The notes beneath the pieces were generated by a model. The model did not search any database. It was not told the DNA's origin and saw only the letters and a list, made by a program, of their open reading frames with translations. Positions 29,082 to 37,274 of a DNA stretch of 64,000 nt are shown one piece after another. The position numbers and the translations under genes were made by a program. Source of the stretch: Ensifer adhaerens (GTDB taxonomy: Bacteria; Pseudomonadota; Alphaproteobacteria; Rhizobiales; Rhizobiaceae). Positions within the stretch are counted from its first letter, which is position 1; each line of letters begins with the position of its first letter. Location of the stretch: the NCBI RefSeq assembly GCF_002007205.1, contig NZ_LAZS01000006.1, positions 868,001 to 932,000 on the forward strand. Reading direction: 5' to 3'.

Positions 29082-29298
29082 TTTGCTACTCCATTGTTCT
29101 TAAGAATGCGAAACGGACAGACGAGGTCCATTTCCAGCGTTAAGAACGGCCACGGCATGCCCTGCCGGACCGTTCGGACGGGGGCTTATAACCGCACATC
29201 CCGAAAAGCGCAACTGGGGAATCGAAAAGGCGCGCTGCAAGCGGCGATCGAGTACGTCCGCCTCCTGCGCATTCGGCCTTTGCGACGACGCATTGTGC

Positions 29299-30666
29299 CT
29301 AAACCGGATCACGCGGGCGACGGCCGCCGCCGCCGAGGTCGAAAATCAAAGCGACCTCGAGACCGCCGAGGACCGACTGCCCGAGCGACATGGTCGCGCC
29401 GTAGGCTTCCGCTATATCGGCACTGATCGCCAGCCCCAGGCCGTTGCCCGAAGCGCGGCCCGTCCCGGCATCGGCGCCATGGGCCCCGCGGCGCGGCGCC
29501 TGCTTGCGGTCGCGCTCGGCAATGCCCGGCCCGTCGTCGCCGACGGTGATCCGCACGCGCACGTCGACCACCACCGCCGAAAGGCGGATGCGCGTCCGCG
29601 CCCATTTGGCGGCATTGTCGAGCAGGTTGCCGAGACATTCGGCAAGGTCGGCCGGATCGACGTCGAGCGAGAGCGACGGATCGATGTCGACCTCCCAGGC
29701 GACGCCGCGCTCGGCGGTCACCGGACGCAGGACACTGACCAGCTTGTTGCCGAGATCGGCGATCAAGGTCGTCGCCATGCGCTCGACGCCCATGCGGGCC
29801 GCCTGGAGCTGGCGGTCGGCGCGCTGGCGTACGAGATCGACCTGTTCGAGCGCGATCTCGCGCTGTTCCCGCGGCAGGCCTTCGGCGAGTTGCGCAAGCA
29901 CCGTCAATGGCGTCTTCAGGCCGTGGGCGAGGTCGCTGGCGCGCGCCCGGGCCTGTGCCAGCGCGGTCGCGCGCTCGGCAAGCAGAAGATTGATTTCGCT
30001 GACGAGCGGCTGCACTTCGCTCGGCCCGGCCAGGCCGAAATCCTTCTCCTCGCCGGACCGGACGCGGGCGGCGCGTTCCCTCAATCGCACCAGAGGCAGA
30101 AGACCGAGCGCGCCCTGCAGGAACGCGGCGCCGGCAAGCACGGCGGCCGTAGCCAGCAGCATCAGCCGGATACGGCCGTGAAAGGCTGAAAGCGCATCAT
30201 CGAGTTCGCCGCGCGCAAAGCCGGCAGCAACCGCGAAGCGCTTGGCGTCCGCTCCTTCGCCGAGCGCCAGCGCTTGCCGGTAGACCAGGATCGGCGCGCC
30301 GTCCGGCCCCTCCGCTTCGAGGAAGCCCAGGTGATGCGGTGCCGACGGGCGATCGCCATCGATCACCGTATCCCACAGGGAGCGCGAACGCAGAGGAGCA
30401 CCGCCGTCGCGGTCGAGCTGCCAGTAGCGGCCGCCGGCCGGCAGGCTCAGGCGCGGGTCGGCGGGCTCGCGCGGCAGCACGAGTTCACCGTTGCGCACCC
30501 GCACCTGGGCGGCAACGGTATCGACGAGCGTCGCCATTTCGGCGCGGTAGCGCCCGGCAACATAGTCGGTGAAAAGCCTGCTCAAGGAAAGCCAGACCAC
30601 CAGCAGAACCAGGCCGATGGCTATCGACGCGCCGATCGCGAGCCTCAGCCGCAACGAGCGGATCAC
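29299..30666 (-). CDS. Sensor histidine kinase, PhoQ-like
   Basis: A 455-residue membrane kinase with two N-terminal transmembrane helices (residues ~9-29 and ~165-188) flanking a ~135-residue periplasmic domain, then HAMP, a dimerisation domain with DLAHGLKTPL (His248), and an ATPase domain (ECLGNLLDNAAKWA; VGDDGPGI; GNGLGLAI). The H-box of the form LAHxLKTPL is characteristic of the PhoQ subgroup, which senses divalent cations and antimicrobial peptides through an acidic patch. It overlaps the response regulator by 4 bases. Confidence 0.92.
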   Translation of the reverse strand: MIRSLRLRLAIGASIAIGLVLLVVWLSLSRLFTDYVAGRYRAEMATLVDTVAAQVRVRNGELVLPREPADPRLSLPAGGRYWQLDRDGGAPLRSRSLWDTVIDGDRPSAPHHLGFLEAEGPDGAPILVYRQALALGEGADAKRFAVAAGFARGELDDALSAFHGRIRLMLLATAAVLAGAAFLQGALGLLPLVRLRERAARVRSGEEKDFGLAGPSEVQPLVSEINLLLAERATALAQARARASDLAHGLKTPLTVLAQLAEGLPREQREIALEQVDLVRQRADRQLQAARMGVERMATTLIADLGNKLVSVLRPVTAERGVAWEVDIDPSLSLDVDPADLAECLGNLLDNAAKWARTRIRLSAVVVDVRVRITVGDDGPGIAERDRKQAPRRGAHGADAGTGRASGNGLGLAISADIAEAYGATMSLGQSVLGGLEVALIFDLGGGGRRPRDPV

Positions 30667-31328
30667 GCGCCACCATCCGGCAGGACGTAGCCAAATCCGC
30701 GCCGCGTTTCGATCGCACCGCTTTCCGTCTTCCTGCGCAGACGGGCGATCATCGCTTCCACCGCATTCTTGGCGGCATCGTCGTCGCGACCTTGAACATG
30801 GCTTGCCAGTTCGAGCGGCGTGACCACCTGGCCCTTGCGTTCGACGAGCAGCGCGAGCATGCGGTATTCCAGCGGGCTGAGATCAAGCGGCTGGCCGTCG
30901 AACGTCACCCGGCGCCCGGCCTCGTCGAGCGTGAAGCGCCCGGCTACGCGCACCGATTGCATACGAGGGCCGGCGCGTCGCAGAAGAGCGCGCAGCCGCG
31001 CCAGCAACTCCTCGGCCCGGAAGGGTTTCGGCAGATAGTCATCCGCCCCGGCATCGAAACCGTCGACCCGCTCCATCCAGGAGCCGCGCGCCGTCAGGAC
31101 CAGGACCGGCGTCTCCAGTCCCGCCTGCCGCCAGCGCTTCAGGATCGACAGCCCGTCCATGCCCGGCAGGCCGAGATCGAGGATGACCAAGGCGTAATTG
31201 CCGCTTTCCCCCTGCTCCCAGACATCAGGGCCATGGGCGAGCGTATCGACGCCATAACCTTCCGCCTCCAGCCGGCTTGCCACATGGGCCGCAATGTGGG
31301 GATCGTCCTCAGCCAGAAGAATCCGCAT
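30663..31328 (-). CDS. OmpR-family response regulator, PhoP-like
   Basis: A 221-residue response regulator. The receiver domain has the acidic pair in LLAEDDPHIA, phosphorylatable Asp51 (LVILDLGLPGMDG), Thr in VLVLTARG and Lys in DDYLPKPF. The C-terminal winged helix (LSPLEYRMLALLVERKGQVV; RLRRKTESGAIETRRGFGYV) binds DNA. It is coupled to the kinase by an overlap and starts 9 bases after the PepSY gene, so all belong to one operon whose exported products may be both targets and modulators of the system. Confidence 0.93.
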   Translation of the reverse strand: MRILLAEDDPHIAAHVASRLEAEGYGVDTLAHGPDVWEQGESGNYALVILDLGLPGMDGLSILKRWRQAGLETPVLVLTARGSWMERVDGFDAGADDYLPKPFRAEELLARLRALLRRAGPRMQSVRVAGRFTLDEAGRRVTFDGQPLDLSPLEYRMLALLVERKGQVVTPLELASHVQGRDDDAAKNAVEAMIARLRRKTESGAIETRRGFGYVLPDGGA

Positions 31329-31337
31329 GCCGCTCCT

Positions 31338-31796
31338 TTAGAAACCGAATAGGTTCACGAACTTGCCTGTCCGTGCATTGATGCGCAGATTGCGGATCGT
31401 GCCCTGGCTGTCGCGGGTGCGCAGCCGGTAAATCTCGCTGCCGCCTGATCGCTTGAGATCGACCGCGATGACCGCGCCGTATCTGTCTTCGTCGATCAGC
31501 CGGAGAACCTCCTTCAACGGCAGGATGTCGCCCTTTTCGACGCCGGCGCGGGCGCGCTCCTGGTCGCTCCGGAGGCTGGCACCTCCCTGACCGAGATCAT
31601 CCTCATCATCCGCGTCGTCGTCATCGTCGTCATCATCATCATCGTTTCCGTGGCCGCCGCCGCCACCATGCGAGCCGCCGTCATCATCGTCGTCGTCATC
31701 CTTGGCGAGAGCCGCCATGCCGCCGGGCTGCGGCGCGAGCGAAAGCAGGAGCGAGCAGCAAAAGAGCGCGATCAGATCTCGTCGTGTCATCGCCAT
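31338..31796 (-). CDS. Exported Asp-rich protein with C-terminal PepSY domain
   Basis: About 152 residues. A signal peptide (MAMTRRDLIALFCCSLLLSL) leads to a cleavage region near AALAK, then runs of Asp separated by Gly/His (DDDDDDDGGSHGGGGGHG and a run of ten Asp), then a PepSY domain (LPLKEVLRLIDEDRYGAVIA; IYRLRTRDSQGTIRNLRINA). PepSY domains often inhibit peptidases or bind ligands; the Asp runs look like a divalent-cation buffer. It is 9 bases upstream of the PhoP-like gene, which suggests a periplasmic input to the PhoQ-like kinase. Confidence 0.75.
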   Translation of the reverse strand: MAMTRRDLIALFCCSLLLSLAPQPGGMAALAKDDDDDDDGGSHGGGGGHGNDDDDDDDDDDADDEDDLGQGGASLRSDQERARAGVEKGDILPLKEVLRLIDEDRYGAVIAVDLKRSGGSEIYRLRTRDSQGTIRNLRINARTGKFVNLFGF

Positions 31797-31945
31797 GGCT
31801 TCATCCTGTCGCGGCGGCTCCTCAGGTCCGGCTGCGTCTTCCCAATGCGCTTGCGGACAGGCCGCGGGAGGGCTGTCCTGCGGCAGGGCCGCGAACATTC
31901 GCCGGGGCGAACCTATGCCAGGCTTCGCCGGAACGCCAGCGACGC

Positions 31946-31983
31946 GCATACCCCCAGCGCCGTATAGGGCACAGAGGGTATGC
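31946..31983. other. Hairpin in the gap between the two Asp-rich genes
   Basis: GCATACCC (31946-31953) and GGGTATGC (31976-31983) form a perfect 8-bp stem around a 22-base loop within the 282-base gap between the two Asp-rich genes. There is no T-tract, so it is more likely an RNA-stability or regulatory hairpin than a terminator. The open frame through this gap looks non-coding. Confidence 0.4.
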
Positions 31984-32078
31984 GCTTGCCGGGTCGGGCC
32001 GCCGGGCGGGCTGGTGACGGCCGACCTTTGCTCCGGCGCATGGTGTGGGGCGAATGCGCCGGGCAAATTGCAACCGGG

Positions 32079-32588
32079 TCAGAACGCCGGCCGGATGGAG
32101 ACGCTGCCGATCGGCCCGGGATTGCGGCGGATATCGCTGTCGTGCGGCTCGACCGTGACGACGCGAACGCCCCGTTCGTATTCCACCTCGACCTCAAGCA
32201 CCCGGCCGAGATTGTCGACGGCAACCAGCGAGCCATTGCGCAGGCCCCGCAGGCTCTCGTCTGTAACCCGCAGTTCGATCTCATGATCATCCCGGGCATC
32301 GTCGAAGTCGTCATCGATGTCGTCGAAGCCGTCATCGTCGTCGTCGCGGTGACCGGGGCCACGATGATCGTCATCGTCTCGGTCGTCGTCTCGATCGTCG
32401 TCGCGGTCGTCATTGCCACCACCACGGCCGCCGTTGTCGTCGTCATCGTCGTCATCGTCGGCGAAGGCCATGGTCGAGAAGGGATGCGCGGCACCGCCGG
32501 CAACGAGCGACGCGCCGATCGGCGCCGAAACGAGGCCGCAGACGGCGACCGTAGAAACGAGCAAGGCCTTGCGCAGTACTGAAGTCAT
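32079..32588 (-). CDS. Exported Asp/Arg-rich repeat protein
   Basis: About 169 residues. The signal peptide (MTSVLRKALLVSTVAVCGLV, cleavage near SMAFA) is followed by an Asp run, Gly-rich linker, then NDDRDDDRDDDRDDDDHRGP and further DD repeats, and a ~70-residue C-terminal domain (HEIELRVTDESLRGLRNGSL; VLEVEVEYERGVRVVTVEPH) of unknown family. Coding for the repeats creates trinucleotide-like tracts at 32290-32460 that could slip. It shares its strand and architecture with the PepSY gene downstream and is probably the first gene of the cassette. Confidence 0.7.
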   Translation of the reverse strand: MTSVLRKALLVSTVAVCGLVSAPIGASLVAGGAAHPFSTMAFADDDDDDDDNGGRGGGNDDRDDDRDDDRDDDDHRGPGHRDDDDDGFDDIDDDFDDARDDHEIELRVTDESLRGLRNGSLVAVDNLGRVLEVEVEYERGVRVVTVEPHDSDIRRNPGPIGSVSIRPAF

Positions 32589-32699
32589 GATCTCGGCTCC
32601 TTCTCCCGATGTGATGCGGAGAGAATGGCACTGGACGGCTGACAGCTCGCTGAGGGCAATTGTCAGCATTCTGTCAGGAAAGCGCGAAGGATCCCGCAA

Positions 32700-32726
32700 C
32701 GAAAAAAGCCGCCCGGAGGCGGCTTT
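32700..32726 (-). terminator. Terminator after infC
   Basis: On the minus strand AAAGCCGCC, TCCG, GGCGGCTTT forms a 9-bp stem followed by further Ts. It lies 30 bases past the infC stop, so infC is transcriptionally separated from the Asp-rich/two-component cassette and from rpmI. Confidence 0.85.
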
Positions 32727-32756
32727 CGTCGATTTCGACGGATGGGCGGCAAGCGC

Positions 32757-33293
32757 TTAGCGCGGCGCGAGAACCATCATCATCTGGCGGCCTTCGAGCT
32801 TCGGCTCGGCTTCCACCTTGGCGATCGCCTGGGTGTCGTCCTTGACCTGCAGCAGAAGCTTCATGCCCAGTTCCTGGTGCGCCATCTCACGACCGCGGAA
32901 CTTCAGCGTGACCTTGACCTTGTCGCCGTCCTCGAAGAACCGGTTCATCGCCCGCATCTTCACGTCATAGTCGTGCGTGTCGATGTTCGGGCGCATCTTG
33001 ATTTCTTTGATTTCGACGATCTTCTGCTTCTTGCGCGCTTCGGCCGCCTTCTTCTGGTTGGCGAACTTCAGCTTGCCCAGATCGAGGATCTTGCACACCG
33101 GTGGTTCGGAGTTCGGCGCGATTTCCACCAGATCAAGACCGGCCTCGTCCGCCATGCGGAGCGCCTGGTCGATCGGAACGACGCCGATGTTCTGGCCTTC
33201 GGCATCGATAAGCTGAACCCGGGGAACCCGGATTTCCTTGTTTGAGCGCGGCCCCTCCTTGACGGGGGCGTCCGCTTTGAACGGTCTGCGAAT
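32757..33293 (-). CDS. infC: Translation initiation factor IF-3, ATT start codon
   Basis: A 178-residue IF3. The N-domain ([40 protein letters not shown]) and C-domain ([40 protein letters not shown]) are complete only if translation starts at ATT 33293, preceded by GGAG 12 bases upstream; the first ATG (33155) falls inside the N-domain. An AUU/AUC-type start is the classic device by which IF3, which rejects non-canonical starts, represses its own synthesis. Confidence 0.95.
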   Translation of the reverse strand: MRRPFKADAPVKEGPRSNKEIRVPRVQLIDAEGQNIGVVPIDQALRMADEAGLDLVEIAPNSEPPVCKILDLGKLKFANQKKAAEARKKQKIVEIKEIKMRPNIDTHDYDVKMRAMNRFFEDGDKVKVTLKFRGREMAHQELGMKLLLQVKDDTQAIAKVEAEPKLEGRQMMMVLAPR

Positions 33294-33513
33294 GGTCGTA
33301 CTCTCCTCGAGCTATTTCCAAAAATGTTGTTTAATTCGTTCGCCGGCGCGATCCCAAACGAAGCGCCTGAATCTGTCACCGACGGCAATGTGTGAATTGC
33401 GGCGCCAGAGTCAATAGCACGGCTTGCAGGGAAAATCACCACCTGTCGATAGCAAGACGAATCTGTTTTAGAAAGAAAATCACCCGCGAAACCGGCCCCT
33501 GGAGAGAATTTGC

Positions 33514-34314
33514 ATGCAGAATACGCCAGCCGAGACGGAAATCAGCTTCATCGAGGTCGGCGCGGCGGAGGCCCGGCGCAGGATCGCGATGCGCGTGCGG
33601 CACGCCGACAAGCCATCCGGGCAGCCGACGCTCGTCTGGCTCGGCGGCTATCGCTCGGACATGACCGGCACCAAGGCGGTAGAGGTCGAACGCTACGCCA
33701 TGGAGCGGGGCGCTGCCTGCGTACGCTTCGACTATTCCGGCCACGGCGCTTCCGGTGGGGCCTTCACCGACGGCACGATCTCGCGCTGGCTGGAGGAAAG
33801 CCTTGCGGTCATCGATCAGGCGGCACCGGGGCGTGTCGTGTTGATCGGCTCATCGATGGGCGGCTGGGTGGCGCTACGGGCCATCCAGGAGCTCAGGCGC
33901 CGGGGCGACGCAAACCGCGTCGCCGGTCTCGTGCTGATCGCGCCGGCACCGGACTTTACCGCCGAACTGATCGAGCCCAACCTGACGGACGCCGAGAGAA
34001 CCTCGCTTGCCGAGCGCAGCTATTTCGAGGAGCCCTCCGAATACAGCCCCGAGCCGAACATCTTCACCCGCGCACTGATCGAGGACGGGCGGGCCAACCG
34101 GGTGCTCGACGGCACGATCACGACCGGCTGCCCGGTGCACATCCTGCAGGGCATGCGCGACCCCGACGTGCCCTATACCCACGCCTTGCGGCTGATGGAA
34201 CACCTGCCCGCCGACGACGTCGTCATGACGCTCATTCGCGACGGCGACCATCGCCTCTCGCGCGAAGAAGACATTGCTAAAATGAAACAGGCGATCGGCA
34301 CGATGCTCGCCTGA
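33514..34314 (+). CDS. Alpha/beta hydrolase
   Basis: A 266-residue serine hydrolase. VVLIGSSMGGWVALRAIQEL is the nucleophile elbow (GSSMGG), TLVWLGGYRSDMTGTKAVEV the oxyanion region, CPVHILQGMRDPDVPYTHAL the Asp and MTLIRDGDHRLSREEDI the His. The sequence resembles ABHD10-type mitochondrial palmitoyl/acyl-glucuronide hydrolases and their bacterial relatives. CTGGAGAGAATTTGC before ATG 33514 is a good ribosome-binding site. It is divergent from infC and alone on its transcript. Confidence 0.9.
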   Translation: MQNTPAETEISFIEVGAAEARRRIAMRVRHADKPSGQPTLVWLGGYRSDMTGTKAVEVERYAMERGAACVRFDYSGHGASGGAFTDGTISRWLEESLAVIDQAAPGRVVLIGSSMGGWVALRAIQELRRRGDANRVAGLVLIAPAPDFTAELIEPNLTDAERTSLAERSYFEEPSEYSPEPNIFTRALIEDGRANRVLDGTITTGCPVHILQGMRDPDVPYTHALRLMEHLPADDVVMTLIRDGDHRLSREEDIAKMKQAIGTMLA

Positions 34315-34318
34315 GCCC

Positions 34319-34341
34319 AGGGCGGGAAAACACCCGCCCTT
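34319..34341 (+). terminator. Probable terminator after the alpha/beta hydrolase
   Basis: AGGGCGGG, a loop of about 5 bases, then CCCGCCCT immediately after the stop codon. The T-tail is short (TT), so confidence is moderate. Confidence 0.55.
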
Positions 34342-34603
34342 CCACCTCCCCCTGTCCAAGAAACCGCCCTGTGCCGTGAACCGCCCAGGATGCAAGGCTT
34401 TTGCGCGCCTGCAGCCCCGCCTTTAACCATAAAACCCGATGTCCCGATTCCGGCGATTGACTCTCAAGCGCCGACGCTATTAACTCTTTATTAACGATTA
34501 GAGCAGCGCCGGGGACGAACCTAAACAAGCTGCCTTCAACTCAGGATTGCGCGAATACGTCCGGACAAATAGCGTCCGGCATACCGCGTCGCAGGGGACT
34601 TGT

Positions 34604-35224
34604 ATGGCGTCTTGGACTGGGGTTAAGGGAAGTATCGCGGCAGTCTGCGCACTTTTCATTTCAGCAAACACGGCAATTCCTGCACAGGCAGGGTCGTCTC
34701 CATGGATGCAGACCGGCTCCGCCACATCGCAGCCGATCGGCCACTACGAATTCTGCCAGACGTACAAGAGCGAGTGCAATGTGCGCTCCAAGGGCACGGT
34801 GGCGGCGCGTGTGACCGAACGCGGCTGGGCCGCCATCCGGCAGGTGAATGCCGCCGTCAACCGCGAGATCACGCCGATCACCGACCTGGAACTGCACGGC
34901 AGGGACGAAGTCTGGTCCTATCCTGACAATGCCGGCGACTGCGAGGACTTCGTGCTCGAAAAGCGCAAGCGCCTGATGAGCAAGGGCTTCTCGGCCAGCG
35001 ACCTCCTGATCACCGTGGTGCGCAAGCCCGATGGCGAAGGCCATGCGGTGCTGACCGTGCGCACCGCGCAGGGCGACTTCATTCTCGACAATCTCGAAAA
35101 CGGCGTAAAGCTCTGGACCAACACGCCCTATCGCTACCTGAAGCGCCAGGCCTCGAACCACAGCGGCCGCTGGGTTACCATCCAGAACGGCGCGGAGATC
35201 GTCGTCGGCTCGGTCGGCAACTGA
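34604..35224 (+). CDS. Exported transglutaminase-like cysteine peptidase (BTLCP family)
   Basis: About 206 residues with a signal peptide (GSIAAVCALFISANTAIPAQ, cleavage near AQA). AGDCEDFVLEKRKRLMSKGF has the catalytic Cys, GEGHAVLTVRTAQGDFILDN the His and Asp, the triad of the bacterial transglutaminase-like cysteine peptidase family (DUF920). Relatives occur beside adhesin-secretion systems (LapG is a distant member), but no such partner is here. ATG 34604 chosen; the open frame extends to 34547. Confidence 0.88.
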   Translation: MASWTGVKGSIAAVCALFISANTAIPAQAGSSPWMQTGSATSQPIGHYEFCQTYKSECNVRSKGTVAARVTERGWAAIRQVNAAVNREITPITDLELHGRDEVWSYPDNAGDCEDFVLEKRKRLMSKGFSASDLLITVVRKPDGEGHAVLTVRTAQGDFILDNLENGVKLWTNTPYRYLKRQASNHSGRWVTIQNGAEIVVGSVGN

Positions 35225-35248
35225 CCTCAAGGCAAAGCGATGAGTTTC

Positions 35249-35276
35249 AAAAAGGGCCGGTCGAACCGGCCCTTTT
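35249..35276. terminator. Bidirectional terminator between the BTLCP gene and mbfA
   Basis: AAAAAGGGCCGGT, CGA-type loop, ACCGGCCCTTTTT: a 12- to 13-bp stem with A-rich and T-rich ends serving the two convergent genes. Confidence 0.88.
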
Positions 35277-35294
35277 TCGTGGCTGCTATACGCG

Positions 35295-36278
35295 TCACGC
35301 GTTGCCGATCACGATACCGGCTGCCAGCACCAGACCACCGCCGAGCACCACCTGGAACGCGGCCCTGAGGAACGGCGTTTCCATGTAGCGGTTCTGGATG
35401 AAGGCGATCGCCCACAATTCGAAGAACACGATCACCGCTGCCGTTACTGTCGCCGTCCAGAAATGCGGGATCAGATAGGGCAGCGCATGGCCGAGACCGC
35501 CGAGCGCGGTCATGATACCTGAGGCAAGGCCACGCTTGATCGGCGAGCCGCGCCCTGAAAGCTTGCCGTCGTCGTGGGCGGCTTCGGTGAAACCCATGGA
35601 GATGCCGGCGCCGACGGAGGCCGAGAGACCGACGAGGAAGGTCTGCCAGGTGTCCTGGGTGGCAAAGGCGGCGGCGAAGATCGGCGCCAGCGTCGAGACC
35701 GAGCCGTCCATCAGGCCGGCGAGACCGGGCTGAACGTAAGTGAGGATGAACTGCCGGCGCGAGGTCTGATCCTCCTCGGCGCGCACGTCTTCGGGCGTGT
35801 GCTCTTCGCCAAGCCGCCGGGCGAGCGATTCATGCGATTTCTCGGCGATCGCGAGGTCGCCGAGCAGCTTGCGGGTCGCCGCATCCTGGGTTCTCGCGGC
35901 GGCCTGAACATAAAAGCGGTGCGCCGTCTCCTCCATCGCTTCGGCCTCCTCGCGCGCCTTCTCGATCGGCATTTCGGCGATCAGCCAATCGGGCTTGCGG
36001 TCGGGAAAGTCGCGCACATGTTCGCGGCGGATCAGCGGGATGCGATTGCCGAAGCGGGCCACGTGCAGGTCGATCAACCATTGCCTGTGGTGGCTTTCCT
36101 CCTCCGCCATCTCCTCGAACACCTTTGCCGAGTGGGGATATTGCGCCCGAAGCGCGTCGGCATAGGCAAGATAGATGCGTCCGTCATCCTCCTCGGAGGA
36201 GATGGCGAGCGCCAGGATTTCCTGCTCGCTCAGGGAAAGGAACGGGCGTTTCGGACGGGAGAAGAGGCGGGAAAACAT
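35295..36278 (-). CDS. mbfA: Membrane-bound ferritin-like/CCC1 iron exporter MbfA
   Basis: A 327-residue fusion: an N-terminal ferritin-like di-iron domain (residues ~15-165; AISSEEDDGRIYLAYADALR, VFEEMAEEESHHRQWLIDLH) joined to a C-terminal VIT1/CCC1 membrane domain with about five helices (QPGLAGLMDGSVSTLAPIFA; SAGVGAGISMGF-like segment). This is the architecture of MbfA of Agrobacterium and Bradyrhizobium, which exports iron and protects against iron and peroxide stress. An Irr-type iron box lies 16 bases upstream of the start, in agreement with known Irr repression under low iron. Confidence 0.92.
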   Translation of the reverse strand: MFSRLFSRPKRPFLSLSEQEILALAISSEEDDGRIYLAYADALRAQYPHSAKVFEEMAEEESHHRQWLIDLHVARFGNRIPLIRREHVRDFPDRKPDWLIAEMPIEKAREEAEAMEETAHRFYVQAAARTQDAATRKLLGDLAIAEKSHESLARRLGEEHTPEDVRAEEDQTSRRQFILTYVQPGLAGLMDGSVSTLAPIFAAAFATQDTWQTFLVGLSASVGAGISMGFTEAAHDDGKLSGRGSPIKRGLASGIMTALGGLGHALPYLIPHFWTATVTAAVIVFFELWAIAFIQNRYMETPFLRAAFQVVLGGGLVLAAGIVIGNA

Positions 36279-36293
36279 TGGGAGAAAACCTTC

Positions 36294-36310
36294 TTTAGAA
36301 TAATTCTAAA
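36294..36310. promoter_or_regulatory. Irr/ICE-type iron-control box upstream of mbfA
   Basis: TTTAGAATAATTCTAAA is palindromic except for the central base and matches the rhizobial iron-control element recognised by Irr (TTTAGAA-spacer-TTCTAAA, from memory). It lies 16 bases before the mbfA start codon, where Irr binding in iron-poor cells would block transcription. Confidence 0.85.
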
Positions 36311-36443
36311 ATAGAAATCTGGGAGGCCACCGTCAAGGCCAAAGCCATGCAATCATGTAACAATCGCTCGACAGAGTGTCGCGGCTCGGCCACCATGCCG
36401 GCCACTCGCGAATCTCATTCCCTCCCCCGGAGCGATCGCCTCG

Positions 36444-37274
36444 ATGAGGACCATCTATCCGCTTTCCGAAAGCAGGGACACGCTGCTGGATCGTCTCGGC
36501 GCCAGGCTCGCCGCGCGCCTGCAGGCGCAGACGTCCGGCTACGAACCCTATACGCCCTCCGACCAGGAAACGCTGGCGCGCACGCTGCGCCCGGGTGACG
36601 TTCTCCTGATCGAAGGCAACCAGAAGGTATCGGCGGCGATCAAGTATCTGACGCAATCGACCTGGTCGCATGCGGCCTTTTTTGCCGGCGACCAGATGCC
36701 GCTGACGCTCGATCAGGCGACCTTGCCCGTCATCGAACGGCCGCAGCTGATCGAAGTGAACATCGGAGAGGGCTGCGTCGCGGTGCCGCTGAAGAAATAC
36801 GCCTCGTTCAATACGCGCATCTGCCGCCCCATCGCGCTGACGCCCGACGACCGCACGGCGCTCGTCGGCTTCATGATCTCGAGACTTGGATTGAAATACG
36901 ACCTGAAGAACATCCTCGACATGTTGCGCTATTTCATGCCGACGCCGCCGGTGCCGGTGCGCTGGCGCAGGCGCCTGCTGGCCTTCGGTTCCGGCGACCC
37001 GACCCGGGCTATCTGCTCGACCTTGATCGCTGCCGCCTTCGAGCAGATCCGCTACCCGATCCTGCCGGAGGTCACCCGCGCGCCCGGGCGGGCGGCGGCA
37101 ACATCGACCTATTCACGCGAAGAGATCCTGCACATCCGGCATCATTCGCTCTATACGCCCAGGGATTTCGACCTCTCGCCCTTCTTCGCCATCGTCAAGC
37201 CGACGCTCGAGTTCGGCTTCGACTACAAGCGGCTGCGCTGGCACGGCGACGGCGATCACCCGTTCAAAGGGTGA
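36444..37274 (+). CDS. YiiX-like permuted papain-fold (NlpC/P60 superfamily) hydrolase
   Basis: A 276-residue protein. LRPGDVLLIEGNQKVSAAIK, then STWSHAAFFAGDQM with the catalytic His, and RAICSTLIAAAFEQIRYPIL with the Cys, in the permuted His-then-Cys order of YiiX/YaeF-type papain-fold enzymes. These act as amidases or lipid-modifying enzymes; the substrate here is unknown. No clear signal peptide. Its last 11 bases overlap the end of the convergent cyclopropane synthase gene. Confidence 0.8.
   Translation: MRTIYPLSESRDTLLDRLGARLAARLQAQTSGYEPYTPSDQETLARTLRPGDVLLIEGNQKVSAAIKYLTQSTWSHAAFFAGDQMPLTLDQATLPVIERPQLIEVNIGEGCVAVPLKKYASFNTRICRPIALTPDDRTALVGFMISRLGLKYDLKNILDMLRYFMPTPPVPVRWRRRLLAFGSGDPTRAICSTLIAAAFEQIRYPILPEVTRAPGRAAATSTYSREEILHIRHHSLYTPRDFDLSPFFAIVKPTLEFGFDYKRLRWHGDGDHPFKG

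Noticed and set aside
31514-31699. A short Thr/Met-rich frame over the Asp tract, and the tract itself as a possible tandem DNA repeat
   Set aside because: The trinucleotide pattern is explained by Asp codons in the exported PepSY protein.
31797-32066. Upstream extension of the PepSY gene frame by 90 codons
   Set aside because: It lacks a ribosome-binding site, would put the signal peptide in the middle of the protein, and crosses a hairpin.
32290-32460. CRISPR- or satellite-like repetition of GTCATCGTC
   Set aside because: No spacers or fixed unit length; it is the coding sequence of DDD/DDR runs in the Asp-rich protein.
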